Shown: positions 1-8,898, numbered from the stretch's first letter. The stretch is DNA of 64,000 nt from Candidatus Melainabacteria bacterium (GCA_017307165.1 JAFKGK010000002.1:496001-560000); one strand, 5' to 3'. Notes: generated by a model from the sequence alone, not told the origin. Translations and numbers: made by a program.

Positions 1-1
1 T

Positions 2-322
2 CCAGAGATCATGCCCGAAGAGGCAGCCCCTTTTGTACGCATCATGGCCACTGGAAGATCCGATTATCCTAACCAGATCAATAATGTATTGTGCTTTCCT
101 GGCATCTTTAGAGGTGCTCTCGACTGTCATGCCTCGGACATCAACGAAGAGATGAAGTTAGCTGCAGCCTATGCCATCGCTGACGTGATCGCTGACAATG
201 AGCTAAACGAGGATTACATAATCCCTGGCGTATTTAACCCGCTTGTTGCTCAAAAAGTAGCTGAAGCGGTTATGCAAGCAGCAATAGAAACCGGCGTCGC
301 CCGCAAGTATCGCGAAGACTAG
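2..322 (+). CDS. Malic enzyme, C-terminal fragment (cut by window edge)
   Basis: This is the last ~107 residues of an NAD(P)-dependent malic enzyme, which decarboxylates malate oxidatively to pyruvate in the cytosol. The frame is open from base 2, so the gene starts outside the window and the first in-frame ATG at 11 is internal. Visible family features are the GRSDYPNQINN segment, followed by FPGIFRGALD and the INEEMKLAAA helix, which close the NAD-binding domain of bacterial malic enzymes. It ends with a short charged tail. NAD versus NADP preference cannot be judged because the cofactor loop lies upstream. The family assignment is firm. Confidence 0.93.
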   Translation, partial: PEIMPEEAAPFVRIMATGRSDYPNQINNVLCFPGIFRGALDCHASDINEEMKLAAAYAIADVIADNELNEDYIIPGVFNPLVAQKVAEAVMQAAIETGVARKYRED

Positions 323-397
323 AACCAAGCCATATGGGGAATGATATCAATGTCCAGTTGTAGCAGGCAAAATCGTTGTCAGACCGGGGGAATTGCA

Positions 398-652
398 ATG
401 TCCAGCACCGACAAGATGAGAAAGCAGCGCGAAGAAGAAGCGATCCGTCGCCAGGAGCAAGAGCGCGCCGAACGTCGTCGCAAAGAGGAACTCGATCGCA
501 GAAGACAGGCCGAAGAACACGAACGCCGTCGTTGGGACGAGATGGCCAGGGCTAAGCAGATCGAAAAGAAACAAACCGAGACCCTGGCAGCCGAAAAACG
601 TCAGGATCAATTGATGAAAGAGTTGGAGGAAAGACAGCAGCAGCAAGAATAG
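398..652 (+). CDS. Small highly charged coiled-coil protein
   Basis: An 84-residue protein made almost wholly of Arg, Glu, Gln and Lys, predicted to be one continuous charged alpha-helix or coiled coil with no membrane segment. The start at 398 is chosen because a GGGGG purine block lies about 7 bases upstream. The frame is also open from an ATG at 341, which would add 19 unremarkable residues. An intrinsic terminator follows, so it looks like the last gene of its transcript. I do not recognise the family. Composition-biased proteins like this can be structural or simply poorly conserved. Coding status is likely but not certain. Confidence 0.6.
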   Translation: MSSTDKMRKQREEEAIRRQEQERAERRRKEELDRRRQAEEHERRRWDEMARAKQIEKKQTETLAAEKRQDQLMKELEERQQQQE

Positions 653-690
653 CTTGCATTTGAAATCCGACATTTTAGGAACTATCTAAT

Positions 691-733
691 CGACCGTGAG
701 TCTGTAAGCAAGTCAGTCCCGGTCGGTTTTTTT
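691..733 (+). terminator. Intrinsic terminator after the coiled-coil gene
   Basis: CGACCG at 691-696 pairs with CGGTCG at 720-725 and is followed by a run of seven T. The loop is long and partly self-complementary, so the stem is modest. Its position 38 bases after a stop codon supports the call. It sits directly before the next gene, whose first ATG is at 736. Confidence 0.6.
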
Positions 734-735
734 AT

Positions 736-1290
736 ATGCAAAAGCCTCTGGCAGTATCGGATCGCGAAGAAGAAAGAAGAGAAGAGAAAGAGGAAAAAGA
801 GGAAAAAGAAGAAGAAGAAGAAGAAGAATCTTTAGAACTGAAAGATGTACTGAAACATACTCTTGAAGAAGTCAGGATGGTCATTCCTGGTGTCCAGACT
901 CTTTTTGGCTTTCAGTTGATCGCTGTCTTCAATCCGACCTTTAAAGAGCTGACAAGTGTCGAAAGGGGTCTTCACCTAGCCGCACTGCTTTTCACAATCA
1001 TGGCCATGGGCTTTCTTTTGGCTCCAGCCCCTCATCACAGGATCGTGCAAAAGCATTCGGTATCACGCAGACTGGTCAATTATGCCTCTCGACTGCTACG
1101 TTTTGGCATTGCCGCCTTACTCGCCTCTTTAATGTGCGATACCTATATCGTCTGCCAGGAAGCCACAGACAATTGGCAGGTCGCACTAGGCATAGTATTG
1201 GTGGCCTTTGCTTTCCTTGGCACCTTATGGTTTTTGATCCCGCTTTATGAACGCAGTCGAAAACGCTCAAATTGGGATGTACAAGCCTAG
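736..1290 (+). CDS. DUF6328-type four-helix membrane protein with Glu-rich N-terminus
   Basis: A 184-residue inner-membrane protein. Residues ~10-35 are an almost pure Glu/Lys/Arg tract. From ~45 on it resembles DUF6328 proteins, with a motif like RMVIPGVQTLFGFQLIAVFN followed by four hydrophobic segments (about 55-70, 80-98, 120-140, 150-170) and the conserved LLAPAPHHRI loop. The family has no established function that I know of. The acidic tract is encoded by a 63-base all-purine run (766-828). The stop overlaps the stop of the convergent TPR gene within a CTAG. No clear ribosome-binding site precedes the ATG because the terminator T-run lies there, so a start inside the acidic tract is possible. 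Confidence 0.75.
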   Translation: MQKPLAVSDREEERREEKEEKEEKEEEEEEESLELKDVLKHTLEEVRMVIPGVQTLFGFQLIAVFNPTFKELTSVERGLHLAALLFTIMAMGFLLAPAPHHRIVQKHSVSRRLVNYASRLLRFGIAALLASLMCDTYIVCQEATDNWQVALGIVLVAFAFLGTLWFLIPLYERSRKRSNWDVQA

Positions 1291-3335
1291 GCGAGCTGCA
1301 ATTCGCCTTTTAACTCGTTGGCACGATTTAGCAATTGTTCCTTGCCATGACTATTGTCCTGGTCGGCATTGTTAAACTCGATGGTATTGGCCATTTCGAT
1401 CGCCGATTCGACAAAGACTTCGGCTTCGCCTGCATTATTGAGTTGCAAGCAAACTTGAGCAAGGTTGAGCAATACCTCAACCATTTTTTCGTTTTCGTTT
1501 TGGTAGACCGTGTACTGCATCTCAAGAACTCGCTTATAGCATTCTTCGGCAAGGTCGTATCTCTCGAGCGATCTGTAAATACTAGCTAGATTGTTGAGAG
1601 CATCGATAGTCTCTTGCGCCTCTCCTTTTGTGGCTAGCATGGCATCGACCACCCGCACGCCAATAGCGGCAGCACGAGAAAAATCTTCGATTTTGGCAAA
1701 TCTATCTACCAGCTTGGTAGAAAACTCGAGGTATTCGGCGTCAGCGCCAAGATTTTTGTCGGCCAGATGATTGGCAATCACGGTCATGATACGCACAAAC
1801 TTATCTCGAGCCATGCTCTTGAGCGAAGGCTCAATGGCTGGCACATCACTTTTTAGATCTAGCAATGTCCGACATGCTTGTTTAAACTCATCCCCTTTAT
1901 TGCGGCGGGACGACACAATCATTAAGGCCAGAAGGATATTTTCCTCTTCTTCGCCACTCAGATGGAGAGCACCATCGGCAATGGCAGAGCGCATAAGTTG
2001 GAGGAGATTATCGTCGATAAAATCAAAACGCGACTCGCTGCCTTCGAGCTTGTACATCTCCCAGAGACATAGGGCAAACTTGCGCCAGAGACTGCGGAGA
2101 CCTTCTGATTGATCTGGGAAGACCTCGCAAGAGAGTTCGAGCAAGAAACTCAAAAGCACAGAGGCTGGCTCAAACCTCTTATCTCCAATATAAAAATCAG
2201 CCAATTGCATGCAAGCAGATCCCAACTCGCTGGGCTTCTGATTTTTCATATATTTGATGTGGTTTTGCGCTTGCTCGTGCAAAAGTTGAGACACGGCATC
2301 ATTTTTGTTTTCGTGTTCTATTTTGCTGAGACGTGAGACCGCGCAATAAAGCCCATCATGATGACCAGCAGGGATCGACTGAAAAGATTGTCTTGCCGAC
2401 TGCAAAAGCTCATAACCAAGCCTGCGCTCTTTGCGAGTGCTTGCGTGGGTCAATTTAAGGACCGCCCCACACAGCAAGGACCAGCCGCCCACTTCTGAAA
2501 CTATCGAGTTTTCGGCGAGTTCTCTCAATATCAGCCAGCTATTATCCGACGGATAAGCAACTGCGAGTTTGCCTAATGTTGCAGGATCTTTGACCGTATC
2601 GATAGAAGAAAGCAAGCAGCGGACACGATCGCGGGGATTATCCAGTGAAATGAGAAAGCGATCGATAGCTATGGCACGATTGAATTCTTCGAGATCTGCG
2701 CCCTTGGTCTGTGGGCTTGCCTGGTAAGTTTTGAGGAGAGATTGATGCTCGTCTCTAATTTGCACAAGATCCTCTGCCAAGGCCGACATTTTTTGCTCGA
2801 CGTCAGGTGGCAATGCACCACCAGCAGTGCGCCCATCGAGTTCGTTGACTTTGGTGACGACCATGGTCAGGGCATTATCAAACTCTCTACCTAAAATCTC
2901 GAGTTCGCTCTTTACCTCGCGAGCAAGAGCGATACGGATACTTTCCTTGATCTCATCCTTGTCTATCACAGGTTGTTGAAAGGCATTGGATGTAGTGGCT
3001 CGGTCGATATTTTGTATCTGCGCATCGACGGACTTTGCCACGGCCCGCTCGATATCGTCTCTTAGAAAGTCCGCTGCAGACTCTCTAATAGTGTGATTGA
3101 TCGTTTCGCCAATACCAGCAAGACTCTGTGTCCTAAATCTCTGAAAATTGTCGTTGAGCATGTTTTGCTCGCGTTTAACACCAGCGATATCAGCGCCAAG
3201 GTCTTTGAGAGCTCGACCAGTCGTGTGCATATGACCGATGCGCTTATTGAGCGCAAAGACCTGAAAAAGGCTGATGATGTGGATGAGGAAGGAGATCCCA
3301 AGTCCTATCATCAATATGGTTTCTAGACCGATCAT
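1287..3335 (-). CDS. Membrane-anchored coiled-coil/TPR protein
   Basis: A 682-residue protein with one N-terminal membrane helix (~5-28). A long region rich in heptad-like helices follows (~40-215), then helical repeats. The clearest tetratricopeptide repeats lie near the C-terminus (~570-650), with ALNNLASIYRSLERYDLAEECYKRVLEM and a second unit beginning VLLNLAQVCLQLNNAGEAEVF. This suggests a cytoplasmic scaffold tethered to the inner membrane. No enzymatic motif is seen. It is transcribed leftward, 50 bases downstream of the stop of the PAS-REC protein gene, and may be co-transcribed with it. If so, a role in the same signalling system is possible, but this is inference from position. Confidence 0.75.
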   Translation of the reverse strand: MIGLETILMIGLGISFLIHIISLFQVFALNKRIGHMHTTGRALKDLGADIAGVKREQNMLNDNFQRFRTQSLAGIGETINHTIRESAADFLRDDIERAVAKSVDAQIQNIDRATTSNAFQQPVIDKDEIKESIRIALAREVKSELEILGREFDNALTMVVTKVNELDGRTAGGALPPDVEQKMSALAEDLVQIRDEHQSLLKTYQASPQTKGADLEEFNRAIAIDRFLISLDNPRDRVRCLLSSIDTVKDPATLGKLAVAYPSDNSWLILRELAENSIVSEVGGWSLLCGAVLKLTHASTRKERRLGYELLQSARQSFQSIPAGHHDGLYCAVSRLSKIEHENKNDAVSQLLHEQAQNHIKYMKNQKPSELGSACMQLADFYIGDKRFEPASVLLSFLLELSCEVFPDQSEGLRSLWRKFALCLWEMYKLEGSESRFDFIDDNLLQLMRSAIADGALHLSGEEEENILLALMIVSSRRNKGDEFKQACRTLLDLKSDVPAIEPSLKSMARDKFVRIMTVIANHLADKNLGADAEYLEFSTKLVDRFAKIEDFSRAAAIGVRVVDAMLATKGEAQETIDALNNLASIYRSLERYDLAEECYKRVLEMQYTVYQNENEKMVEVLLNLAQVCLQLNNAGEAEVFVESAIEMANTIEFNNADQDNSHGKEQLLNRANELKGELQLA

Positions 3336-3385
3336 GCAAAAATGCCCTTCTTAATGGTTTCCAGCTTTTAATACAAACTCTCGGA

Positions 3386-5425
3386 TTACTGGTGCTGCTG
3401 TCCGGCCATCTCACCAAAAGCTCGTGGGTGAGATTTTTTGAGGTCCGATTGGGCCTTCATGTATAGAGTCTTGAGCTTGAGATATTTGAGCCTGACTTGA
3501 GGCCAATCGCCCCTATCACTGAGTGTGATGATCTCGTCCAGCACCTTGTCTAGATTAGTCAATTTGAGCGAGTTGAGTCCATGCCCGACATTATCCTTGA
3601 GATGCGAAATCCGGTCGCGCTCTCTGTTGTCTACCTGCCTTTGCAGGTTTTGCACTAGATCGTCCATTGAGGATATAAATGCTCTGACAAGAATATTTTC
3701 TTCGACTGGACCACCACCGAGCTGGGCCTTCATGCCTGCTTCGAGTAGCTCCGACTTGTCTGAGTTTTGCCCATCATTGCGATCGTGAGACGACTCATCA
3801 TGACCGGCGTCAATGTCTGAGGCATGAGCTCCATCAGCCATTTGAGCGTCCGCACCAGATAGATCGTGATCATGCTCTTGATCGATATGGCTCAGGTCAT
3901 CCAGCAATTGTTTAAGTTTGTTGGCTGCAACACCTTTGACGAGACAATCATCCATGCCTGCATCAAGACAGGATTGGCGATCCCCGTCTCTATCGTATGC
4001 AACCATGCCGATCACCGGCAAATGCCAGTCCTGGTAGCGGGGGTGCTGGCTTTCTCTCTTGCGCAACTCCCGTACCGCATCGAAGCCATTCATGAGGGGC
4101 ATATCGAGATCCATAAATACGACGTCATAATCATTGGCTTTGATGGCCTCCAAGGCTTCGAAGCCGTTGGCAGCCAAATCCGGCGTGTAACCAAAGCGTT
4201 TGAGCTGCAAGACCAGGAGTTTTTGATTGACGGGAATATCGTCAACAACCAGACAGCGATTGGTAGCAGTTCTCGGCAATTTGAGAGGTTCTTCGAGGAT
4301 AGTGAGCGAAACATCAGCTTGCTCGTTGATCGAGTCGAGAGATCTTTGTAAGGCAGTGATCTCATCGGTTACATCAAAGGCAAAGGGAGAATCATCGTCT
4401 AGATCCTGTTGAGATTGTTGGTCCTGATCTTGAGCTGGTTCGAAATCTTGGTTTATTGCTTGTTCTGGCTCTAGTTCTGGCTCTAGTTCTTGTTCTTGCT
4501 CTAGATCTTGCTTTAACTCTGTCTCTTGATTTGTTTGGTGATCGTCTTCTTGTTCTTGATCTTGTTCTTGTGCTTGGTCTTGCTCTAACTGGTTATCGAC
4601 ATCTTGTGCCTGTTCTTGTTCACGTTCTTGTTCTGATTCTTGTTCTGGTTCTTGCTCTTGTTCTTGTGCTTGCTCTGGTGCATATTCTTGCTGCTGATCC
4701 TCATCCTCATGAGCACTTGCACTGCCAGGCGTCAGGGCCTGAGGTAGCTCCTTGATTCGCACAAGCATACGCTCTAGCTGTCTGACCGGCTCCTCTAGCT
4801 CATTGAGCCTATTGACCAATTGCTGGTGTATATCAGCTAATCTCCGCTCGAGTTCGACTTCTTCGGTAGCATCAGTCAAAAAAGAGATAACTCCTTGATT
4901 GGCCGATCCATCAGCTAAAGGCACCATCAAAAACTGTACTATCTTGCTGACTTGTTTACCACGTTCACTATATTTGGTGGCATAACGCTGCAATTTAAAC
5001 TGCGGAGCCGTAGGATCGGACAAAAAATCGACCCAAGGCCACATGCCAATGCGCTCTTGAGATTCATCTAGCTTTTCGTCTAGTAGATGCAAGGCCAGGC
5101 TATCAGGTATCTCGAGCTGATCCGGCTGACGCTTGAGATGCAACAGGTCCAGAAAAGCGCCATTGGCCATCATGATCTGCCCCGCAGCCTCGCAGATGAC
5201 CATGCCCATCTCTCGATCTTGTCCCAAACGGGCGAGATGCAAGGGAAATGCCCCCAGTTGCTTAAACTCATCATTGCCTATCAATGCAGCGAGAGATATC
5301 TGGATCGATGCAGTGCAATCGAGCCCCCTGGCATCCTCGAGTAAACCGGGCAAGACTCGATGAGCCTCGACAATACGGTCCACAGGCTGGGCAATAGAGT
5401 TGATTCTGGTGGTGTTATCAGACAT
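3386..5425 (-). CDS. PAS - Glu/Gln linker - response regulator (REC) - Hpt-like protein
   Basis: A 679-residue cytoplasmic signalling protein. Residues ~55-190 form a PAS-like module ending in the usual D-x-TE junction, followed by a coiled coil (~190-228). Residues ~239-345 are a Glu/Gln/Asp/Pro low-complexity linker. Residues ~390-510 are a receiver domain with acidic pair D395/D396, phospho-acceptor D439 in FMDLDMP and K497. The conserved Thr/Ser switch position is V475. Residues ~560-660 are helical and resemble a phosphotransfer (Hpt) domain with H608 as candidate, but the HxLKGSS motif is degenerate. No histidine kinase catalytic domain is present, so it must receive phosphate from another protein. 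The gene is divergent from a second PAS gene with a related module. Confidence 0.82.
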   Translation of the reverse strand: MSDNTTRINSIAQPVDRIVEAHRVLPGLLEDARGLDCTASIQISLAALIGNDEFKQLGAFPLHLARLGQDREMGMVICEAAGQIMMANGAFLDLLHLKRQPDQLEIPDSLALHLLDEKLDESQERIGMWPWVDFLSDPTAPQFKLQRYATKYSERGKQVSKIVQFLMVPLADGSANQGVISFLTDATEEVELERRLADIHQQLVNRLNELEEPVRQLERMLVRIKELPQALTPGSASAHEDEDQQQEYAPEQAQEQEQEPEQESEQEREQEQAQDVDNQLEQDQAQEQDQEQEDDHQTNQETELKQDLEQEQELEPELEPEQAINQDFEPAQDQDQQSQQDLDDDSPFAFDVTDEITALQRSLDSINEQADVSLTILEEPLKLPRTATNRCLVVDDIPVNQKLLVLQLKRFGYTPDLAANGFEALEAIKANDYDVVFMDLDMPLMNGFDAVRELRKRESQHPRYQDWHLPVIGMVAYDRDGDRQSCLDAGMDDCLVKGVAANKLKQLLDDLSHIDQEHDHDLSGADAQMADGAHASDIDAGHDESSHDRNDGQNSDKSELLEAGMKAQLGGGPVEENILVRAFISSMDDLVQNLQRQVDNRERDRISHLKDNVGHGLNSLKLTNLDKVLDEIITLSDRGDWPQVRLKYLKLKTLYMKAQSDLKKSHPRAFGEMAGQQHQ
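4391..4708 (-). repeat. Degenerate hexanucleotide repeat coding for the Glu/Gln linker
   Basis: About 320 bases built of imperfect 6-base units (GTTCTT, GTTCTG, GCTCTA and variants on the + strand), read on the minus strand as alternating Glu-Gln, Glu-Pro and Asp-Gln pairs. The reading frame is kept throughout. It separates the PAS/coiled-coil half from the receiver domain of the gene at 3386-5425. Such tracts are prone to slippage, so linker length may vary between strains or be mis-assembled. Confidence 0.85.
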
Positions 5426-5558
5426 TTTGGATCCCCCTTGTAGATTTGATATACCCAGCTAGCGACAATACACACTAGGGTCGCAAGCCAGGTCCGAAGG
5501 CGGAGATCTGCCACTACCAACAGTGGCATTATCGCGGCTTGTGTGGGGGGCGGTTTAA

Positions 5559-5580
5559 AATTACAATTTCAATTACAATT
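5559..5580. promoter_or_regulatory. Tandem 10-bp repeat in a divergent promoter region
   Basis: AATTACAATT occurs twice in direct orientation, separated by two bases (5559-5568 and 5571-5580), giving a 12-bp period. It lies in the 203-base gap between the divergent PAS-REC gene and the second PAS gene, 49 bases upstream of the latter's start. Each unit is also nearly palindromic. This could be a cooperative binding site or simply AT-rich promoter sequence. Confidence 0.4.
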
Positions 5581-5628
5581 AGACTGTCTGCTTTGCTAGA
5601 TGCATTTGCTAAATAAAAGGATGAGACC

Positions 5629-6321
5629 TTGTCAAACAACCAAGAACACTCAGGCGCCAATAACCAGCCTGAACCGATCAAAGACCTTCTGCACCGCCTT
5701 TCCGATTTGCAAAGCTCCATCGGTGCTCTCTCGGCCCAAAAAGACAAGCTCTATCCCGAGCTGACTCAAGTCTCCCGCTCCATAGAGGCCATGTTGGGCG
5801 ATCAGGGCGGTAGCCCTATGTTCCAGTTTCCCTTTATCTTGTCCAAGATACTTGCCAACCCTGATATGGGCGCTGTGGTTTTTGGGCCAAATGGTCAAAA
5901 GCTTTTGGCCAATCCCAAAGCCGACCAGCTGCTGGGCAACGATCACAGTCAGACACAGTTTGAGACCGCCACCGGAGGGCGTCCGTTATCCGAGACGGAT
6001 CTGCCCTGGCGCCGAGCTCTGGAGTTAGGCGAAGACATCGATTGCGACCTGAGCTGCCAGGGCAGGCTCCTCAAGATCCGCTGTCAGATCCTAAAGCAAG
6101 GTGCCGATCAGGAAATCGGCGGTGTCTTGACCTTTGTCATCGACAGCACTGAGCATATGCAACTAGCCCAGGAGCTCGAAGGGCTGACCCAAGAATTGTC
6201 GTCAAAGGTCGACAATCTCGCCGTGGCAGCAAAAGAACTCGAATTTATAAGCACGACTCTGGACTCCCTCAAGAGCCGAGATCGCGAGTTGGCAGACATC
6301 TTTAATAAGACTCAGCAATAA
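5629..6321 (+). CDS. PAS-domain protein with flanking coiled coils
   Basis: A 230-residue soluble protein. An N-terminal helix (~15-57) leads into a PAS-like fold (~65-180) with a GPNGQKLLAN strand-helix signature and ending in the D-S-TEH junction. A C-terminal coiled coil (~180-230) follows. There is no output domain, so it probably works by binding a partner. The PAS module aligns along its length with that of the divergent PAS-REC protein, suggesting gene duplication. The start is TTG at 5629, preceded by AAAGGAT at suitable spacing. The nearby ATG at 5621 is in another frame that does not encode the PAS domain. Confidence 0.72.
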   Translation: MSNNQEHSGANNQPEPIKDLLHRLSDLQSSIGALSAQKDKLYPELTQVSRSIEAMLGDQGGSPMFQFPFILSKILANPDMGAVVFGPNGQKLLANPKADQLLGNDHSQTQFETATGGRPLSETDLPWRRALELGEDIDCDLSCQGRLLKIRCQILKQGADQEIGGVLTFVIDSTEHMQLAQELEGLTQELSSKVDNLAVAAKELEFISTTLDSLKSRDRELADIFNKTQQ

Positions 6322-6337
6322 AGACTTTAGTGTAAGC

Positions 6338-7630
6338 TCAATTAGCCTGATCTGAGCTCGGCTTGGCCTGCTTTTGCAGTGATGCGACACCTTTGACCCT
6401 CTGTCTATGGCGATTGAGGACTTCGGCAAAAAACAGAGCCATGACCAAAACACCTGCGACAAGTTTCAAAAAGTATTCTTGTTGTTTGACAAAGCAGCAG
6501 GCAAAAAATCCCAGTACGGCTGATGCGCCATAGATCACATAGGCAACTTTCTTCTGGTCGAGACCTGCATCCAAAAGACGGTGGTGTATGTGCTGGCGAT
6601 CAGGCGAAAAAATCGACTTGCCCTGAGCTAATCGGCGTACTACAGCCCAGCTAGTATCCAGTAAGGGAAAGAATAAGATCAGCACTACGAGAAGGCTCGT
6701 CGGCACTACTATGGTTGAGGCAGCGCCTTCTCCCTTGATAACCCCTGTCACTGATATTGCCGCCAATATAAATCCTGTCAGATAGGCCCCAGAATCTCCC
6801 AGGAAAATTCGGGCAGGGTTGAAATTCCATCTAAGAAAGCCCAGTAGGGCACCAGCCACGACGGCAGCCATCAAAGCTGCAAAAGGCTTGGACACACCGA
6901 GGGCGACAGACCAGATCGTGAGAGCCGAAATAGCGGAAACGCCAGCAGCAAGGCCATCCATGCCATCGATGAGATTGACGGCATTGGCTACTCCTACAAG
7001 CCAGAGCACTGTGAGAGGCATACTCAAAATGCCCAGCTCTATCGGTTGCCCGCCTATGAGATGGATAAAGCCCAGGTCAAGATCCATGTTTTGCGGGATC
7101 GGTATCTGCTTGACTCTCACACCAAGGCTATAGGCAGCGCAGCCAGCGAGGATCTGGGTGATGAGCTTATACTTGGCCTTGATGGATTCCAGATCGTCGA
7201 TCAAACCCAAGATAAATACTAAAGTGCCACCGACAGCGATAGCTATGATGCCTTCGGATGCTCGAGCGTCGACAGGCAGTCTGCCGGCAATGGCGACAAG
7301 AGTGACGATAGTCGCGACCACGCTTATATAGATAGCGACTCCTCCCAGCCGGGGTACCGCAACCTTGTGAATGCGACGATCTTCGCCTGGTTTATCGACA
7401 AGATTGAGCTTGACGGCACGCGATCTGACCTCAGGCACCAGCCACCAGCTGATAGAAAGTGCAATCAAGAATCCTGGTATCTGCATAAACTGCAGATCGC
7501 TATGAGATTGGGTAAATGCCCACCAGATGCCCCCGGCAAGCAAGATAAACTGGCAAAGCCTGATCATCATGTTATGACCACGGCGTCCACGCTCGTCGCG
7601 ATTGTCGGTTTTGATCGGTGGTTCGTTCAT
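6338..7630 (-). CDS. Undecaprenyl-phosphate sugar-1-phosphate transferase (WecA/MraY family)
   Basis: A polytopic inner-membrane enzyme of glycosyltransferase family 4 that moves a HexNAc-1-phosphate (probably GlcNAc-1-P) from a UDP-sugar onto undecaprenyl phosphate. This starts a surface polysaccharide or wall polymer. About ten membrane helices are visible. Signature pieces are RLGGVAIY, the Asp-rich NLIDGMDGLAAG, FLGDSGAYLTGF and the HIHHRLLDAG cytoplasmic loop typical of WecA/TagO rather than MraY. The ATG at 7630 overlaps the last base of the glyA TAA stop (TAATG) with AGGT just upstream, indicating translational coupling. A longer frame open to 7678 is less likely. Confidence 0.88.
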   Translation of the reverse strand: MNEPPIKTDNRDERGRRGHNMMIRLCQFILLAGGIWWAFTQSHSDLQFMQIPGFLIALSISWWLVPEVRSRAVKLNLVDKPGEDRRIHKVAVPRLGGVAIYISVVATIVTLVAIAGRLPVDARASEGIIAIAVGGTLVFILGLIDDLESIKAKYKLITQILAGCAAYSLGVRVKQIPIPQNMDLDLGFIHLIGGQPIELGILSMPLTVLWLVGVANAVNLIDGMDGLAAGVSAISALTIWSVALGVSKPFAALMAAVVAGALLGFLRWNFNPARIFLGDSGAYLTGFILAAISVTGVIKGEGAASTIVVPTSLLVVLILFFPLLDTSWAVVRRLAQGKSIFSPDRQHIHHRLLDAGLDQKKVAYVIYGASAVLGFFACCFVKQQEYFLKLVAGVLVMALFFAEVLNRHRQRVKGVASLQKQAKPSSDQAN

Positions 7631-8898
7631 TACCTGACCGAGGTCAAATGACCTTTGTAGAGAGGATACTTTTGACAAAGTGCAGCGACATCGGCCTTGG
7701 CTCTTTCTGCGGCTTCGGATGACTCTGGATTTTTGAGCACGTCTGCAATGATCTTTGCTATCACCTGCATATCAGCCTCGACCATGCCTCGGCTGGTGAC
7801 TGCAGGAGTACCGAGTCTGATACCACTGGTGACAAATGGCTTTTCGGGATCATTTGGGATGGCATTTTTGTTGGTGGTGATGTGCACAGCCTCGAGCAGG
7901 GCAGATGCCTTTTTGCCTGTCAAGGATACTGGCCTGAGGTCGACGGTCATGAGGTGGTTATCGGTACCACCAGATACGATGGCGAGACCCGAGTCTATTA
8001 GCGTTTTTGCCAACATCTTTGCATTGGCCACGATTTGCTGTTGATAGCCCTTAAAATCTGGCCTGAGAGCTTCGCCAAAAGCGCATGCCTTAGCTGCGAT
8101 AACATGCATCAAGGGTCCGCCCTGGATACCTGGAAATACGGCCTTGTCGATGGCCTGAGCAAATTCTTCGTGGCACATTACCACACCGCCGCGCGGCCCT
8201 CTCAGGGTTTTGTGTGTGGTGGTAGTGACAAAATGGGCATGGGGAAATGGATTGGGATGGATGCCTGCCACCACAAGTCCGGCAATGTGAGCAATGTCAG
8301 CCATGAGATAGGCGCCGACCTTATCGGCTATCTGCCTGAGGCGTGCAAAGTCAATGATGCGGGGATAATTGCTGGCACCACAAACGATCATCTTGGGCTG
8401 CACCTCAAGAGCTCGCTTTTCGACCTGCTCATAATCAAGTCGCCCTGTTTGGGCATCTACACCGTAAAAATGAGCGTCAAACCACTTGCCTGACATATTG
8501 ACGGGCGATCCATGGGTCAAATGGCCGCCCTGATCGAGCGCCATGCCAAGTATTTTGTCACCAGGCTGTAGCATGGCAAAAAAGACTGCCATATTGGCCT
8601 GGGCGCCGCTATGCGGCTGCACATTGGCATGAGGGGCACCAAACATTTGTTTGACACGATCGATAGCCAATCTTTCAACTTGATCTACATACTGGCAACC
8701 GCCATAATATCTCTTGCCAGGCAGGCCTTCGGCATACTTGTTGGTGAGTACGGAGCCCTGGGCTTCGAGTACAGCTTCGGAGACAAAGTTTTCACTGGCT
8801 ATCAACTCGATGCCGTCTTGCTGTCTTGCGAGCTCAGCTTGTATATAGCCATTGAGTTCGGGGTCGGCATTTTTGAGAAAAGTATTAGAAAAGTCCAC
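7630..8898 (-). CDS. glyA: Serine hydroxymethyltransferase
   Basis: A 422-residue PLP enzyme interconverting serine and glycine with tetrahydrofolate, the main source of one-carbon units. The family is shown by the N-terminal IELIASENF, the [18 protein letters not shown] segment, and the PLP-binding lysine in [14 protein letters not shown]. Length and order match the bacterial enzyme. Translation starts at a GTG preceded by AAAGGTGAG at ideal spacing. It lies between recO and the wecA-like gene in a leftward run and is coupled to the latter by a one-base overlap. No glycine riboswitch or other leader is seen in the short gap from recO. Confidence 0.97.
   Translation of the reverse strand: MDFSNTFLKNADPELNGYIQAELARQQDGIELIASENFVSEAVLEAQGSVLTNKYAEGLPGKRYYGGCQYVDQVERLAIDRVKQMFGAPHANVQPHSGAQANMAVFFAMLQPGDKILGMALDQGGHLTHGSPVNMSGKWFDAHFYGVDAQTGRLDYEQVEKRALEVQPKMIVCGASNYPRIIDFARLRQIADKVGAYLMADIAHIAGLVVAGIHPNPFPHAHFVTTTTHKTLRGPRGGVVMCHEEFAQAIDKAVFPGIQGGPLMHVIAAKACAFGEALRPDFKGYQQQIVANAKMLAKTLIDSGLAIVSGGTDNHLMTVDLRPVSLTGKKASALLEAVHITTNKNAIPNDPEKPFVTSGIRLGTPAVTSRGMVEADMQVIAKIIADVLKNPESSEAAERAKADVAALCQKYPLYKGHLTSVR

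Noticed and set aside
4391..4708. Repeat array considered as CRISPR
   Set aside because: Units are six bases with no spacers and code in frame for a linker; no cas genes are nearby.
4456..4755. Leu/Val/Ala-rich ORF that looks like a membrane protein on the plus strand
   Set aside because: It is the reverse reading of the Glu/Gln repeat; the hexanucleotide repeat automatically gives Leu-Val pairs.
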